Source of the DNA: Bradyrhizobium sp. cir1 | Lineage (GTDB): Bacteria; Pseudomonadota; Alphaproteobacteria; Rhizobiales; Xanthobacteraceae | Length of the DNA stretch: 64,000 nt | NCBI RefSeq assembly: GCF_014198245.1 | Contig: NZ_JACIHE010000012.1 | Location: 163,348 to 227,347 of the forward strand | Direction: 5' to 3' | Notes under the pieces: generated by a model | What the model saw: the letters and a program-made list of their open reading frames with translations, nothing else | What the model was told of the DNA's origin: nothing | Databases searched by the model: none | Position numbers and translations under genes: made by a program | Part shown: positions 25,278 to 33,504 of the stretch, piece after piece | Layout of the letters: each line of letters begins with the position of its first letter | How positions within the stretch are numbered: position 1 is the stretch's first letter

Positions 25278-26189
25278 TTATCCCTTCACGATCCGGCGGC
25301 AGTGGATCCACGCCGCTTCAATCAGGTTCTCGCTGGCCTCCGGTGTGCGAAACGCCGAATGCGCCGACAGCGTCACGTTCGGCAGTTTCGTCAGCGGATG
25401 ATCGCCGGGCAGCGGCTCGATGTTGAAGACGTCGAGGCCGGCATGGCGGATATGGCCGGACTTCAGCGCATCGATCATGGCGGCTTCATCGACGATCGCA
25501 GCACGGGCGGTGTTGACGAGGATGACGCCACGCTTCATCGCAAAAATCTTCTCGCGGGTGATCATGCCGCGCGTTTCGTCGTTGAGCAGCAGGTGCAGCG
25601 AGACGACGTCGCTTTTCGCCAGAACCGTGTCGAGATCGGTAAACTCCACGCCCGGATGGCTCTTCGGCGAGCGGTTCCAGGCGATCACCTTCATGCCGCT
25701 GCCCGTGGCGATGCGCGCGACTTCCGCGGCGATGCCGCCGAAGCCGATCAGGCCGAGCGTCTTGCCGGTGAGCTGCATGCCGTCCTCGCGCAGCCAGTTG
25801 CCGGCGCGCATCTCGCGGTCCATCATTGCGATGACGCGCGCCGAGGCCCACATCAGCGCGATCGCGGATTCCGCCACGGCGGTGTCGCCATAGCCCTTGA
25901 TGAGGTGCACGGAGATGCCGAGCTCGGCGAGCTCCTCCGGGTTCATGTAGCTCCGTGCGCCGGTGCCGAGGAACACGACGTGCTTCAGGCCGGTGCATTT
26001 CTTCGCGACCTCGGTCGGCAGCGCGGTGTGGTCGACGATCGCGATCTCGGCGCCGTCAAGGATCTCAGGATATTGCTCGGGCTTGATGTCGGGATCCCGG
26101 TGGATCCGCACCTTGGGGTCGCCGGGCCTCGTTAGCCGCTCCATGATCACGGCGAGGGCTTCGTTGGCGTCGACGAAAACTCCGCGCAT
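25278..26189 (-). CDS. D-2-hydroxyacid dehydrogenase (NAD-dependent)
   Basis: 303 residues. The NAD-binding fold carries GKTLGLIGFGGIAAEVARIA near residues 141-160, and the catalytic residues of the family are in NTARAAIVDEAAM (Arg), VFNIEPLPGDHPL (Glu) and VTLSAHSAFRTPEA (His). The N-terminal domain is short and the family subgroup resembles CtBP/phosphoglycerate-dehydrogenase relatives; no ACT domain is present. It reduces 2-oxoacids or oxidises D-2-hydroxyacids. It is the middle of a tight leftward trio: 12 bp from the hydrolase stop and 11 bp before the Ldh2 gene. Confidence 0.87.
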   Translation of the reverse strand: MRGVFVDANEALAVIMERLTRPGDPKVRIHRDPDIKPEQYPEILDGAEIAIVDHTALPTEVAKKCTGLKHVVFLGTGARSYMNPEELAELGISVHLIKGYGDTAVAESAIALMWASARVIAMMDREMRAGNWLREDGMQLTGKTLGLIGFGGIAAEVARIATGSGMKVIAWNRSPKSHPGVEFTDLDTVLAKSDVVSLHLLLNDETRGMITREKIFAMKRGVILVNTARAAIVDEAAMIDALKSGHIRHAGLDVFNIEPLPGDHPLTKLPNVTLSAHSAFRTPEASENLIEAAWIHCRRIVKG

Positions 26190-26201
26190 GGCTCTCTCCG
26201 G

Positions 26202-27452
26202 TCAGGACGCGACGCCGGCGATCGCCAGCACGGTGTGCATGAGGACGTTGGTGCCAGCAGTGCAGTCGGGCTGCGTGGCATCCTCCAGCTCGTTGTGGCT
26301 GATGCCGTCCTTGCAGGGCACGAACACCATCGCCGCCGGCATGACGGTGTTGAGGTTGCAGGCATCGTGGCCGGCGCCCGAGGTGATGCGGCGGGAGGAA
26401 TAGCCGAGCGTCTTCGCCGCGTTCTCGACCGCCGCGATCAGCTTCGGATCGAAATGCGTCGGCGGCTTGCGCCAGACCAGGTCGATCTTGACCTCGACCT
26501 TGCGTCGCGCGGCGATCTCGGCGATGGCGGCGCGCAGGTCGCGATCGAGCGCATCCATGATGGCGCCATCCGCGCTGCGGCAGTCCATGGTGAAGGCGAT
26601 TTCGCCGGGAATGACGTTGCGCGAGGGGTTTGCGATCACGGCCTCGCCGATGGTGCCGACCGCCTTCGGCCCGTGCTTCTTGGCGATCGCCTCCATCGCC
26701 AGCACGATCTCCGACAGTGTCGCCAGCGCATCGCGCCGCAGCGGCATCGGGGTCGAGCCCGCATGGCTCTCGAAGCCGGAAATCTTGCCGTCGTACCAGA
26801 GCACGCCCTGGCCGGAATCGACCACGCCGATGGTCTTGCCTTCTGCTTCCAGGATCGGGCCCTGCTCGATGTGCAATTCGACGAAGCAGCCGAGCTTCTG
26901 GAAGCCGACCGGCTTGTCGCCGCGATAGCCGATGCTGTCGAGCGCCTGGCCGACGGTCGTGCCCTCGATATCCTTGCGCGACAGGATGTCGTCGGTGGTG
27001 AAATCGCCGACATAAGCGGCGGAGGCCATCATCGCCGGCGCGAAGCGCGAGCCTTCCTCGTTGGTCCAGTTGACGACGCAGATCGGCGCCTCGGTCTCGA
27101 TACCGGCATCGTTCAGCGTGCGGATCACTTCCAGCGCGCCGAGCGTTCCCAAAATGCCGTCGTACTTGCCGCCGGTCGGCTGGGTGTCGAGGTGCGAGCC
27201 GATGCCGACGGGCAGCTTCGACATGTCGCGGCCCTTGCGCAGGCCGAACATCGATCCCAGCGCGTCGACGTGAACCTCGAGGCCGGCGTCCTCGCAGGCC
27301 TTGCGGAACCAGTCGCGCACCTGCTTGTCTTCGCTGCTCAGCGTCAGTCGCCGCACGCCGCCCTTGGCCGTCCCGCCGAACTGCGCGGTCTCGTGGATGG
27401 AGCCCCAGAGGCGGGCGGAATCGATTTGCAGGTTGGTGGCGGCTCGGCTCAT
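26202..27452 (-). CDS. M20-family Zn-dependent amidohydrolase (N-carbamoyl-L-amino acid hydrolase/allantoate amidohydrolase type)
   Basis: 416 residues, typical of the hydantoinase/carbamoylase branch. Metal ligands are visible in VGIGSHLDTQPTGGKYDG (His, Asp), NWTNEEGSRFAPA (Glu), VELHIEQGP (His) and the C-terminal SHNELED (His). The dimerisation lid has SHAGSTPMPLRRDAL. Members cleave N-carbamoyl groups from L-amino acids, allantoate or ureidoglycine/ureidoglycolate. As first gene of a leftward unit with two 2-hydroxyacid dehydrogenases, it may release a hydroxyacid or amino acid that these oxidise. Exact substrate unresolved. Confidence 0.87.
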   Translation of the reverse strand: MSRAATNLQIDSARLWGSIHETAQFGGTAKGGVRRLTLSSEDKQVRDWFRKACEDAGLEVHVDALGSMFGLRKGRDMSKLPVGIGSHLDTQPTGGKYDGILGTLGALEVIRTLNDAGIETEAPICVVNWTNEEGSRFAPAMMASAAYVGDFTTDDILSRKDIEGTTVGQALDSIGYRGDKPVGFQKLGCFVELHIEQGPILEAEGKTIGVVDSGQGVLWYDGKISGFESHAGSTPMPLRRDALATLSEIVLAMEAIAKKHGPKAVGTIGEAVIANPSRNVIPGEIAFTMDCRSADGAIMDALDRDLRAAIAEIAARRKVEVKIDLVWRKPPTHFDPKLIAAVENAAKTLGYSSRRITSGAGHDACNLNTVMPAAMVFVPCKDGISHNELEDATQPDCTAGTNVLMHTVLAIAGVAS

Positions 27453-27470
27453 GCGGTCAGTCTCTCAGTT

Positions 27471-27551
27471 GTCATTCCGGGGCGGCTCGAAGAGCCGAAC
27501 CCGGAATCTCGAGATTCCGGGTCTGGTGCTTACGCACCATCCCGGAATGAC
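27471..27551. repeat. Palindromic repeat family D, copy 1
   Basis: 81 bp from GTCATTCCGGGGCGG to CATCCCGGAATGAC, with an internal CCCGGAATC / GATTCCGGG stem. Other copies at 49498, 56144 and 62199. Confidence 0.9.
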
Positions 27552-27575
27552 GGTGAAGGTTGTCCGGCGCCTGTT

Positions 27576-28493
27576 TCAATGACGCGCCAGCGCGGGCGCG
27601 TCAACCGCGAGGCTGCTCTGCGCAATCTGCCGTGCAAGCTCGGCGACGCGCTCCACGGCGACGACATCGGGTGAGGCGAGCCAGCTTGCGGTGAAGGTGA
27701 GTGGCGCGATGGCGAGGTCGGTATCGAGCAGTTGCAGACGCCCGTCGGCAAGCTCGTTCTCGACGATGGCGTCGGGGATCACGGCGATGCCGAGCCCCTC
27801 GACCGCCATGTGGATCACGGTCGCCAGCGAAGCGGACGCATGCAGCCGGATCGGTGGCAACTCCGGCCGGTCGAACACCTCGCGCACGACCTCGTAAGGC
27901 TTTGTCTTGCGCGGGAAGGTGATGATCGGAAACCGCGCGAGCTCCGCCGGCGTGACCGGGCCCTTGCCGAGCCCGAGCGAGGGGCTCGCGAGGAATCCGA
28001 TCGGGTAGTCGGCGAGCACGCGGTTGTGCACGCCGGAGGCCGACAGCGGCCCCACCACGAAGGCGAGCTCGATCTCCTGCGCGAGCAGGCGCGCGGTGAG
28101 GTTCGGCGTGATGTCGACCTCGATCTCCAGCGACAGGTTCGGATAGGCCTCGTTCACGCTCTTCACGAGCCGCGGCAGCCAAGTGTGCACGATGGTCTCG
28201 GCGACGCCGAGCCGCATCACGCCGCGCATCGCCGAGCGGTCTCCGATCTCCGCCAACATCTGCGCGCGCAGGCCGATCAGCTTCTCCGCATAGACCATCA
28301 TCTGCCGGCCACTCGGCGTCGGCGAAGCGACGCGATGGTCGCGGTTCAGGAGCTTCACGCCCATCTCGCGCTCGAGCTGGGCGATGCGCTGCGAGATCGC
28401 CGGCTGGGTGGTATTGAGCCGTTGTGCAGCGCCGCGAAAGCTGCCGAGCTTCACAACCCAGAGGAACGTCTCGATCGACCTGAAGTCCAGCAT
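27576..28493 (-). CDS. LysR-family transcriptional regulator
   Basis: 305 residues. The N-terminal winged helix-turn-helix is clear (SFRGAAQRLNTTQPAISQRIAQLEREMG, residues ~18-45), followed by a linker helix and a type 2 periplasmic-binding effector domain (residues ~90-295). ATG 28493 follows CCAATGCTGG-type sequence with a weak site. It is divergent from the DUF1445 gene over 119 bp that contains a perfect LysR-type inverted repeat, and also lies upstream, on the same strand, of the hydrolase-dehydrogenase trio beyond repeat D. It could control both sides; the effector is unknown. Confidence 0.92.
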   Translation of the reverse strand: MLDFRSIETFLWVVKLGSFRGAAQRLNTTQPAISQRIAQLEREMGVKLLNRDHRVASPTPSGRQMMVYAEKLIGLRAQMLAEIGDRSAMRGVMRLGVAETIVHTWLPRLVKSVNEAYPNLSLEIEVDITPNLTARLLAQEIELAFVVGPLSASGVHNRVLADYPIGFLASPSLGLGKGPVTPAELARFPIITFPRKTKPYEVVREVFDRPELPPIRLHASASLATVIHMAVEGLGIAVIPDAIVENELADGRLQLLDTDLAIAPLTFTASWLASPDVVAVERVAELARQIAQSSLAVDAPALARH

Positions 28494-28510
28494 TGGAAGG
28501 ATTTTCCCAG

Positions 28511-28531
28511 TCGATAAATTGGATTTATCGA
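28511..28531. promoter_or_regulatory. LysR operator: perfect 21-bp inverted repeat
   Basis: TCGATAAA (28511-28518), spacer TTGGA, TTTATCGA (28524-28531). The inner ATAAATTGGATTTAT fits the LysR T-N11-A pattern. It lies 18 bp upstream of the LysR ATG, the usual place for autoregulation plus divergent activation. Confidence 0.7.
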
Positions 28532-28612
28532 GATTGATTAGAAACGAAGATTAGACTTTATAGCACGCTTGGTGTTGGCTGTCTTTGTCGAGTTTATAGG
28601 CAGGTCAATCCC

Positions 28613-29428
28613 ATGACTGTTTTGGTGGCAGCGCAGCAAACTGAAACACCCGACGCCCTCCCGAGCCGCCAGGCGCGGCTCGCCTATCGCGCCGGCGAAG
28701 TGGGGTCGACCGCTGGGGTCGCTCCCGGCTTCGTTCAGGGTAATCTCGCGATCCTGCCCGCCGAATACGCCAGCGCCTTTCACCGCTTCTGCCAACTCAA
28801 TCCGAAACCGTGCCCGATCATCGGCATGTCCGACGTCGGCAGCCCGCACATCCCCGCTTTGGGCGCCGATCTCGACATCCGCACCGATGTTCCGCGCTAC
28901 CGCGTCTGGCGTGACGGCGAAGTCGTCGACGAGCCGACCGACGTGAAGAGCTACTGGCGCGACGATCTCGTGACCTTCGTGCTCGGCTGCTCGTTCTCGT
29001 TCGAAGAGGCGCTGCTCGACGAGGGCATGCCGATCCGCCACATCGAGCAGAACGTGCGCGTGCCGATGTACCGCACCAACATCGCCTGCGGCGAGGCCGG
29101 TCCGTTCGCTGGCCCCATGGTGGTGTCGATGCGCCCGTTCAAGCCGGCAGATGCGATCCGCGCGGTGCAGATCACCTCGCGCTATCCCGCCGTGCACGGC
29201 GCGCCCGTTCATCTCGGCCATCCGCACCTGATCGGCATCAAGGATATTGCCAAGCCCGACTACGGCGATCCGGTGCCCGTCGCGGACGACGAGATTCCGG
29301 TATTCTGGGCCTGCGGCGTGACGCCGCAATCGGTGATCAACGCCGCGAAGGTGCCGTTCGCAATCACGCATTCGCCCGGCCTGATGCTGGTGACGGATCT
29401 GAAGAACCGGACCATGGCCGTGATTTAA
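28613..29428 (+). CDS. DUF1445/D-glutamate-cyclase-family putative hydro-lyase
   Basis: 271 residues, full length for the family. Recognised blocks are ARLAYRAGEVGSTAGVAPGFVQGN, FCQLNPKPCPIIGMSDVGSP, FVLGCSFSFEEALLDEGMP, PMYRTNIACGEAGPFAGPMVVSMRP and the C-terminal FWACGVTPQSVI / ITHSPGLMLVTDL. Bacterial members are annotated putative hydro-lyases; the mitochondrial relative has D-glutamate cyclase activity (D-glutamate to 5-oxo-D-proline). Cysteines in CGEAGP and WACGVTPQ are conserved in family. ATG 28613 is followed 93 bp downstream by a Liv importer, so it probably acts on an imported amino- or hydroxy-acid. Confidence 0.85.
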   Translation: MTVLVAAQQTETPDALPSRQARLAYRAGEVGSTAGVAPGFVQGNLAILPAEYASAFHRFCQLNPKPCPIIGMSDVGSPHIPALGADLDIRTDVPRYRVWRDGEVVDEPTDVKSYWRDDLVTFVLGCSFSFEEALLDEGMPIRHIEQNVRVPMYRTNIACGEAGPFAGPMVVSMRPFKPADAIRAVQITSRYPAVHGAPVHLGHPHLIGIKDIAKPDYGDPVPVADDEIPVFWACGVTPQSVINAAKVPFAITHSPGLMLVTDLKNRTMAVI

Positions 29429-29521
29429 TGGGCAGCGTTTGCTGCTTCTTCGGGCTTTACGCTATCTTCCAATCGCTTCATTCGATACGCGCAAAATACG
29501 AATAACAGGGGACTTGAACCA

Positions 29522-30766
29522 ATGACGATCACTCGCCGCGACGTTTTGCTCGGAGCTGCCGCCACCGCCGCGTTGATGCCGCTAGCCGCGCGGGCGCAGA
29601 CGTCCGAAGTTGTGATCGGCCTGACCTATCCGATGTCCGGCGCCAATGCCCAGATCGGCGTCGATGCGCAGCGCGCCTACGAGACGGCGGCCGAGATCAT
29701 CAACAAGGACTTCGATTTCGACCTGCCGCTGGCAAAGGGTGAAGGCCTGCCGGGCCTCGGCGGCGCCAAGATCCGCCTCGTCTATGCCGACCATCAGGGC
29801 GATCCGCAGAAGGGCCGCGCCGAAGCCGAGCGCCTGATCACGCAGGAGAAGGTTTGTGCCATCCTCGGCACCTATCAGAGCGCGGTCGCGGTCACGGTCA
29901 GCCAGACCTGCGAGCGCTATCAGATTCCGTTCATCTCGGCGGACAATTCCTCGCCGAGCCTGCATCGCCGCGGCCTCAAGTACTATTTCCGGCCGTCGCC
30001 GCACGACGAGATGTTCTCGGCCGCGATGTTCGATTTCTTCGATGCGCTGAAAAAGAAAGGCACCAAGGTCGAGACGCTGGCGCTGTTCCACGAGGACACG
30101 ATCTTCGGCACCGACTCCGCCAATGCCCAGCTGAAGCTGGCCGCTGATCGCGGCTACAAGGTCGTCGCCGACATCAAGTACCGCGCCAACTCGCCCTCGT
30201 TGTCGGCGGAAGTGCAGCAGCTCAAGGCGGCGAACGCCGACGTGCTGATGCCCTCGAGCTACACCACCGACGGCATCCTGCTGGTCAAGACCATGGCCGA
30301 GCTCGGCTACAAGCCGAAGGCGATCGTGGCGCAGGCTGCCGGCTTCTCCGAGAAGGCGCTCTACGATGCCGTCGGAGACAAGCTCGAGGGCGTGATCACG
30401 CGCGGCAGCTTCTCGCTCGATCTCGCCGCCAAGCGGCCGATGGTCGGCAAGATCAACGCGATGTTCAAGGAGAAGTCCGGCAAGGACCTCAACGACAACA
30501 CTTCGCGCGAATTCATGGCCTTGATCATCATGGCGGACGCCATCAACCGCGCCAAGTCGACCGACGGCGAGAAGATCCGCGATGCGCTCGCGGCAACCGC
30601 GATGCCGGCCGGGCAGACCATCATGCCCTGGAAGAGCGTCAAGTTCGACGAGATGGGCCAGAACAACGACGCCGATCCGGTGCTGCTGCAATATATCGGC
30701 GGCAAGTTCGTCACCGTTTCGCCGGAGCAGGCCGCGGTGGCCGAACCGGTCTGGCCGATGAAGTGA
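29522..30766 (+). CDS. Branched-chain-amino-acid-type ABC transporter, substrate-binding protein
   Basis: 414 residues with a Tat-like signal (TITRRDVLLGAAATAALMPLA, cleavage near ARA-QT). The mature domain is a type I periplasmic binding protein (Peripla_BP_6): VVIGLTYPMSGANAQIGVD, VYADHQGDPQKGRAEAERLI, ILGTYQSAVAVTVSQTCERY. Such LivK relatives bind amino acids, amides, urea or aromatic acids; the genes around (amidohydrolase, DUF1445) favour an acid or amide here. A GGGGAC ribosome site precedes ATG 29522. A hairpin follows before the permease genes, which would allow excess binding protein over membrane subunits. Confidence 0.88.
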   Translation: MTITRRDVLLGAAATAALMPLAARAQTSEVVIGLTYPMSGANAQIGVDAQRAYETAAEIINKDFDFDLPLAKGEGLPGLGGAKIRLVYADHQGDPQKGRAEAERLITQEKVCAILGTYQSAVAVTVSQTCERYQIPFISADNSSPSLHRRGLKYYFRPSPHDEMFSAAMFDFFDALKKKGTKVETLALFHEDTIFGTDSANAQLKLAADRGYKVVADIKYRANSPSLSAEVQQLKAANADVLMPSSYTTDGILLVKTMAELGYKPKAIVAQAAGFSEKALYDAVGDKLEGVITRGSFSLDLAAKRPMVGKINAMFKEKSGKDLNDNTSREFMALIIMADAINRAKSTDGEKIRDALAATAMPAGQTIMPWKSVKFDEMGQNNDADPVLLQYIGGKFVTVSPEQAAVAEPVWPMK

Positions 30767-30817
30767 GGACGGGCGCGGGGGCCCGGTAGCCCCCGACCTC
30801 GATTCTGAGAAACGGAC

Positions 30818-30851
30818 GAAGCCCGCGTCGCAAACGACGGAGGCGGGCTTC
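30818..30851 (+). terminator. Hairpin between binding protein and permease genes (attenuator or 3' stabiliser)
   Basis: Arms GAAGCCCGC and GCGGGCTTC separated by 16 bases, with no long T-run. It lies 51 bp after the binding-protein stop and 60 bp before the LivH start; partial termination or mRNA end protection would raise binding-protein levels. Confidence 0.5.
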
Positions 30852-30911
30852 TGCCTTGCGACGTGCGTTCGATCACGCCCCTCGGGGCGAGGGCTTTTTC
30901 TGGGGGACAAG

Positions 30912-31793
30912 TTGCTGACAGTCGAAACCGTTGTCCAAAGTCTCGCGAGCGGCCTGTTGATGGGGCTGCTCTATGGACTGATCGCCGTCGGCCTCGCGCT
31001 GATCTTCGGCCTGATGGACGTCACGAACTTCGCTCATGGCGAGTTCCTGATGATCGCAATGTACCTGTCCTTCTTCCTGTTCGCGTTCTTCGCCATCGAC
31101 CCCTTGCTGTCGGCGCCATTGGTCGCCGCCGCACTCTTCGTGTTCGGCGCGGTGATCTATCTGCTCCTGGTACGCTTCGCCATGCGGGCCAAGGCCAATG
31201 CCGGCATGGTGCAGATCTTCACCACCTTCGGTCTCGCCATCGTCATGCGCGGCCTCGCGCAGTATTTCTTCACGCCGGACTATCGCAGCATTCCCCAGTC
31301 CTGGCTCGGCGGTAAAACCATCTCGATTGCCGGCATCTTCCTGCCGGAGCCGCAACTGGTCGGTGCGCTGGTCTCGATCGTGGCCTTCGCCGGTCTCTAC
31401 CTCTTCATCCACCGCACCGACTTCGGGCGCGCGCTGGAAGCCACCCGCGAGGATCCCGGCGCGGTCGCGCTCGTCGGCATCGACAAGAATCGCGTGTTCG
31501 CGTTCGGCTGGGGCCTCGGCGCGGCGCTGGTCGGTCTCGCCGGTGCGATCATGGCGGTGTTCTTCTACATCTATCCCGACGTCGGCGCGTCGTTTGCCCT
31601 GATCGCCTATGTCACGGTGGCGCTCGGCGGCTTCGGCAGCGTGTTCGGCGCCTTCGCCGGTGGCATCATCGTCGGTCTCGTCGAAGCGGTCACCGCACTG
31701 GTGCTGCCGCCGTCGCTGAAATCGGTCGGCATCTACGCCGTGTACCTGCTCGTCGTCTTCATCCGGCCGCGTGGCCTGTTCGGGTCGATGTGA
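30912..31793 (+). CDS. livH: LivH-type ABC permease
   Basis: 293 residues, about eight membrane helices. Family blocks: GLLYGLIAVGLALIFGLMDVTNFAHGEFLMI, TTFGLAIVMRGLAQYFF, the coupling loop with GRALEATREDPGAVALVGI and ALGGFGSVFGAFAGGIIVGLVEA. The start is TTG 30912 after GGGGGACAAG, an uncommon start codon but in a good context. The stop overlaps the LivM ATG by one base (TGATG), so translation is coupled. It builds the channel with LivM. Confidence 0.9.
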   Translation: MLTVETVVQSLASGLLMGLLYGLIAVGLALIFGLMDVTNFAHGEFLMIAMYLSFFLFAFFAIDPLLSAPLVAAALFVFGAVIYLLLVRFAMRAKANAGMVQIFTTFGLAIVMRGLAQYFFTPDYRSIPQSWLGGKTISIAGIFLPEPQLVGALVSIVAFAGLYLFIHRTDFGRALEATREDPGAVALVGIDKNRVFAFGWGLGAALVGLAGAIMAVFFYIYPDVGASFALIAYVTVALGGFGSVFGAFAGGIIVGLVEAVTALVLPPSLKSVGIYAVYLLVVFIRPRGLFGSM

Positions 31794-32776
31794 TGGACAA
31801 GAATTTTGCCGCGCGGCGCCGCCGCGACCTCATCATCGCCGCAGCTCTGGCCGTGATTGCGGCGCTAACGCCATTGTTCGTGAAGGACGTCGTCGTCCAG
31901 AACATCCTGATCCTGACGCTGATGTATGCGGGACTGTCACAGAGCTGGAACATCCTGTCCGGCTATTGCGGGCAGATCTCGCTCGGGCACGCGCTCTATT
32001 TTGGTCTCGGGGCCTACACCACCGAGCTGCTCTTCACCAAGTTCGGCGTGCTGCCCTGGTTCGGCATGCTGGCGGGCGGCGTGGTGTCGGCGCTGATCGC
32101 AATGGGGCTCGGTTATCCCTTCTTCCGCCTGCGCGGCCATTACTTCGTCATCGCGACCATCGTCATCGCCGAGATCGGGTTGCTTCTGTTCCATAATTGG
32201 GAATGGGCCGGCGCCGCGATGGGCATCACCATTCCAATCCGCGGCGACAGCTGGCTGAAATTCCAGTTCGCCCGCAGCAAGCTGCCGTACTTCTATTTCG
32301 CCCTGTTGCTGGCCTGCGTCGCCTGGTTCGTCACCTGGTGGCTGGAAGATTCCAAATGGGGATTCTGGTGGCGTGCGGTGAAGGACAATCCGGACGCGGC
32401 CGAAAGCCTCGGCGTCGACGTGTTCAATTCCAAGATGGGCGCGGCCGCGGTCTCCGCCTTCCTGGTTGCCGTCGGCGGCAGCTTCTACGCCCAGTTCGTC
32501 TCCTACATCGATCCCGAAAGCGTCATGGGCTTCCAGTTTTCGCTGCTGATGGCGTTGCCCGCCGTGCTCGGCGGCATCGGCACCCTGTGGGGGCCGGTGC
32601 TCGGTGCTGCCATTCTGATCCCGCTGACGGAGATCACGCGCTTCAAGTTCGGCGGCTCGGGGAGCGGTGTCGACCTCATAATCTACGGCACGCTGATCGT
32701 CCTGATCTCGCTGGCCTTGCCGCGAGGGCTGATGAGCCTGTTTTCACGCCCGAAGAAGACGGGAGCCACGCGATGA
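31793..32776 (+). CDS. livM: LivM-type ABC permease
   Basis: 327 residues, about nine membrane helices, with LSGYCGQISLGHALYFGLGAYT, LRGHYFVIATIVIAEIGLLLF, and the coupling segment WWRAVKDNPDAAESLGVDVF characteristic of LivM. The ATG overlaps the LivH stop; its own stop overlaps the LivG ATG (ATGA). ATG 31793 is preferred over the adjacent GTG 31790 because of this coupling. Confidence 0.9.
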   Translation: MDKNFAARRRRDLIIAAALAVIAALTPLFVKDVVVQNILILTLMYAGLSQSWNILSGYCGQISLGHALYFGLGAYTTELLFTKFGVLPWFGMLAGGVVSALIAMGLGYPFFRLRGHYFVIATIVIAEIGLLLFHNWEWAGAAMGITIPIRGDSWLKFQFARSKLPYFYFALLLACVAWFVTWWLEDSKWGFWWRAVKDNPDAAESLGVDVFNSKMGAAAVSAFLVAVGGSFYAQFVSYIDPESVMGFQFSLLMALPAVLGGIGTLWGPVLGAAILIPLTEITRFKFGGSGSGVDLIIYGTLIVLISLALPRGLMSLFSRPKKTGATR

Positions 32777-33504
32777 CCGCACTCCTGGAAACACGCGGCG
32801 TCTGGCAGCGTTTTGGCGGCCTCGTCGCCAACAGCGACGTCTCGATCTCGGTCGGCCGCGGCGAGATCGTCGGCCTGATCGGCCCGAACGGCGCCGGCAA
32901 GTCGACGCTGTTCAACCTGATCGCCGGCGTGTTGCCGCCCACCCAGGGCTCGATCATCTTCGACGGCGAGGACGTCACCAGGCTGCCGGCGGCGGCGCGC
33001 TGCCAGCGCGGGGTGGGGCGCACCTTCCAGGTGGTGAAGAGCTTCGAGACCATGACTGTCGTTGACAACGTCATCGTCGGCGCTCTGGTGCGCAACACCG
33101 TGATGCGCGAGGCGCGCCGCAAGGCGCATGAGGTGCTCGAGTTCACCGGCCTTGCCGCGCGCGCCGACGTGCTCGCAAGCGACCTCGTGCCGGCCGAGAA
33201 GCGCCGCCTCGAAGTTGCGCGGGCGCTTGCGACCGAACCGAAACTGTTGCTGCTCGACGAGGTCCTCACCGGCCTCACGCCGACCGAGGCGCAGACCGGC
33301 GTCGCGCTGGTGCGTAAGGTGCGCGATGCCGGCATCACCGTGCTGATGGTCGAGCACGTCATGGAGATCGTGATGCCGCTGGTCGACCGCGCCATCGTGC
33401 TCGACCTCGGCAAGGTGCTGGTCGAGGGCAAGCCTGCGGACGTCGTCCGCGACCCGAAGGTGATCAGCGCGTATCTGGGAGATCGTCATGCTGTCGGTGC
33501 ATGA
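32773..33504 (+). CDS. livG: LivG-type ABC ATPase
   Basis: 243 residues. Walker A GPNGAGKST near residues 37-45, Q-loop region GVGRTFQVVKSFETMTVVDN, Walker B LLLLDEV and the H-loop MVEHVME are all present. The ABC signature is unusual: instead of an LSGGQ/LPxGQ sequence it reads SDLVPAEKRRLEVARAL, a variant I know from other rhizobial LivG proteins. ATG 32773 overlaps the LivM stop by 4 bp, and the 3' end overlaps livF by 17 bp. Confidence 0.9.
   Translation: MTALLETRGVWQRFGGLVANSDVSISVGRGEIVGLIGPNGAGKSTLFNLIAGVLPPTQGSIIFDGEDVTRLPAAARCQRGVGRTFQVVKSFETMTVVDNVIVGALVRNTVMREARRKAHEVLEFTGLAARADVLASDLVPAEKRRLEVARALATEPKLLLLDEVLTGLTPTEAQTGVALVRKVRDAGITVLMVEHVMEIVMPLVDRAIVLDLGKVLVEGKPADVVRDPKVISAYLGDRHAVGA

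Noticed and set aside
29460..29515. Inverted repeat ATTCG...CGAAT upstream of the Liv binding protein as an operator
   Set aside because: Only five matching bases per arm with a long spacer; expected by chance.
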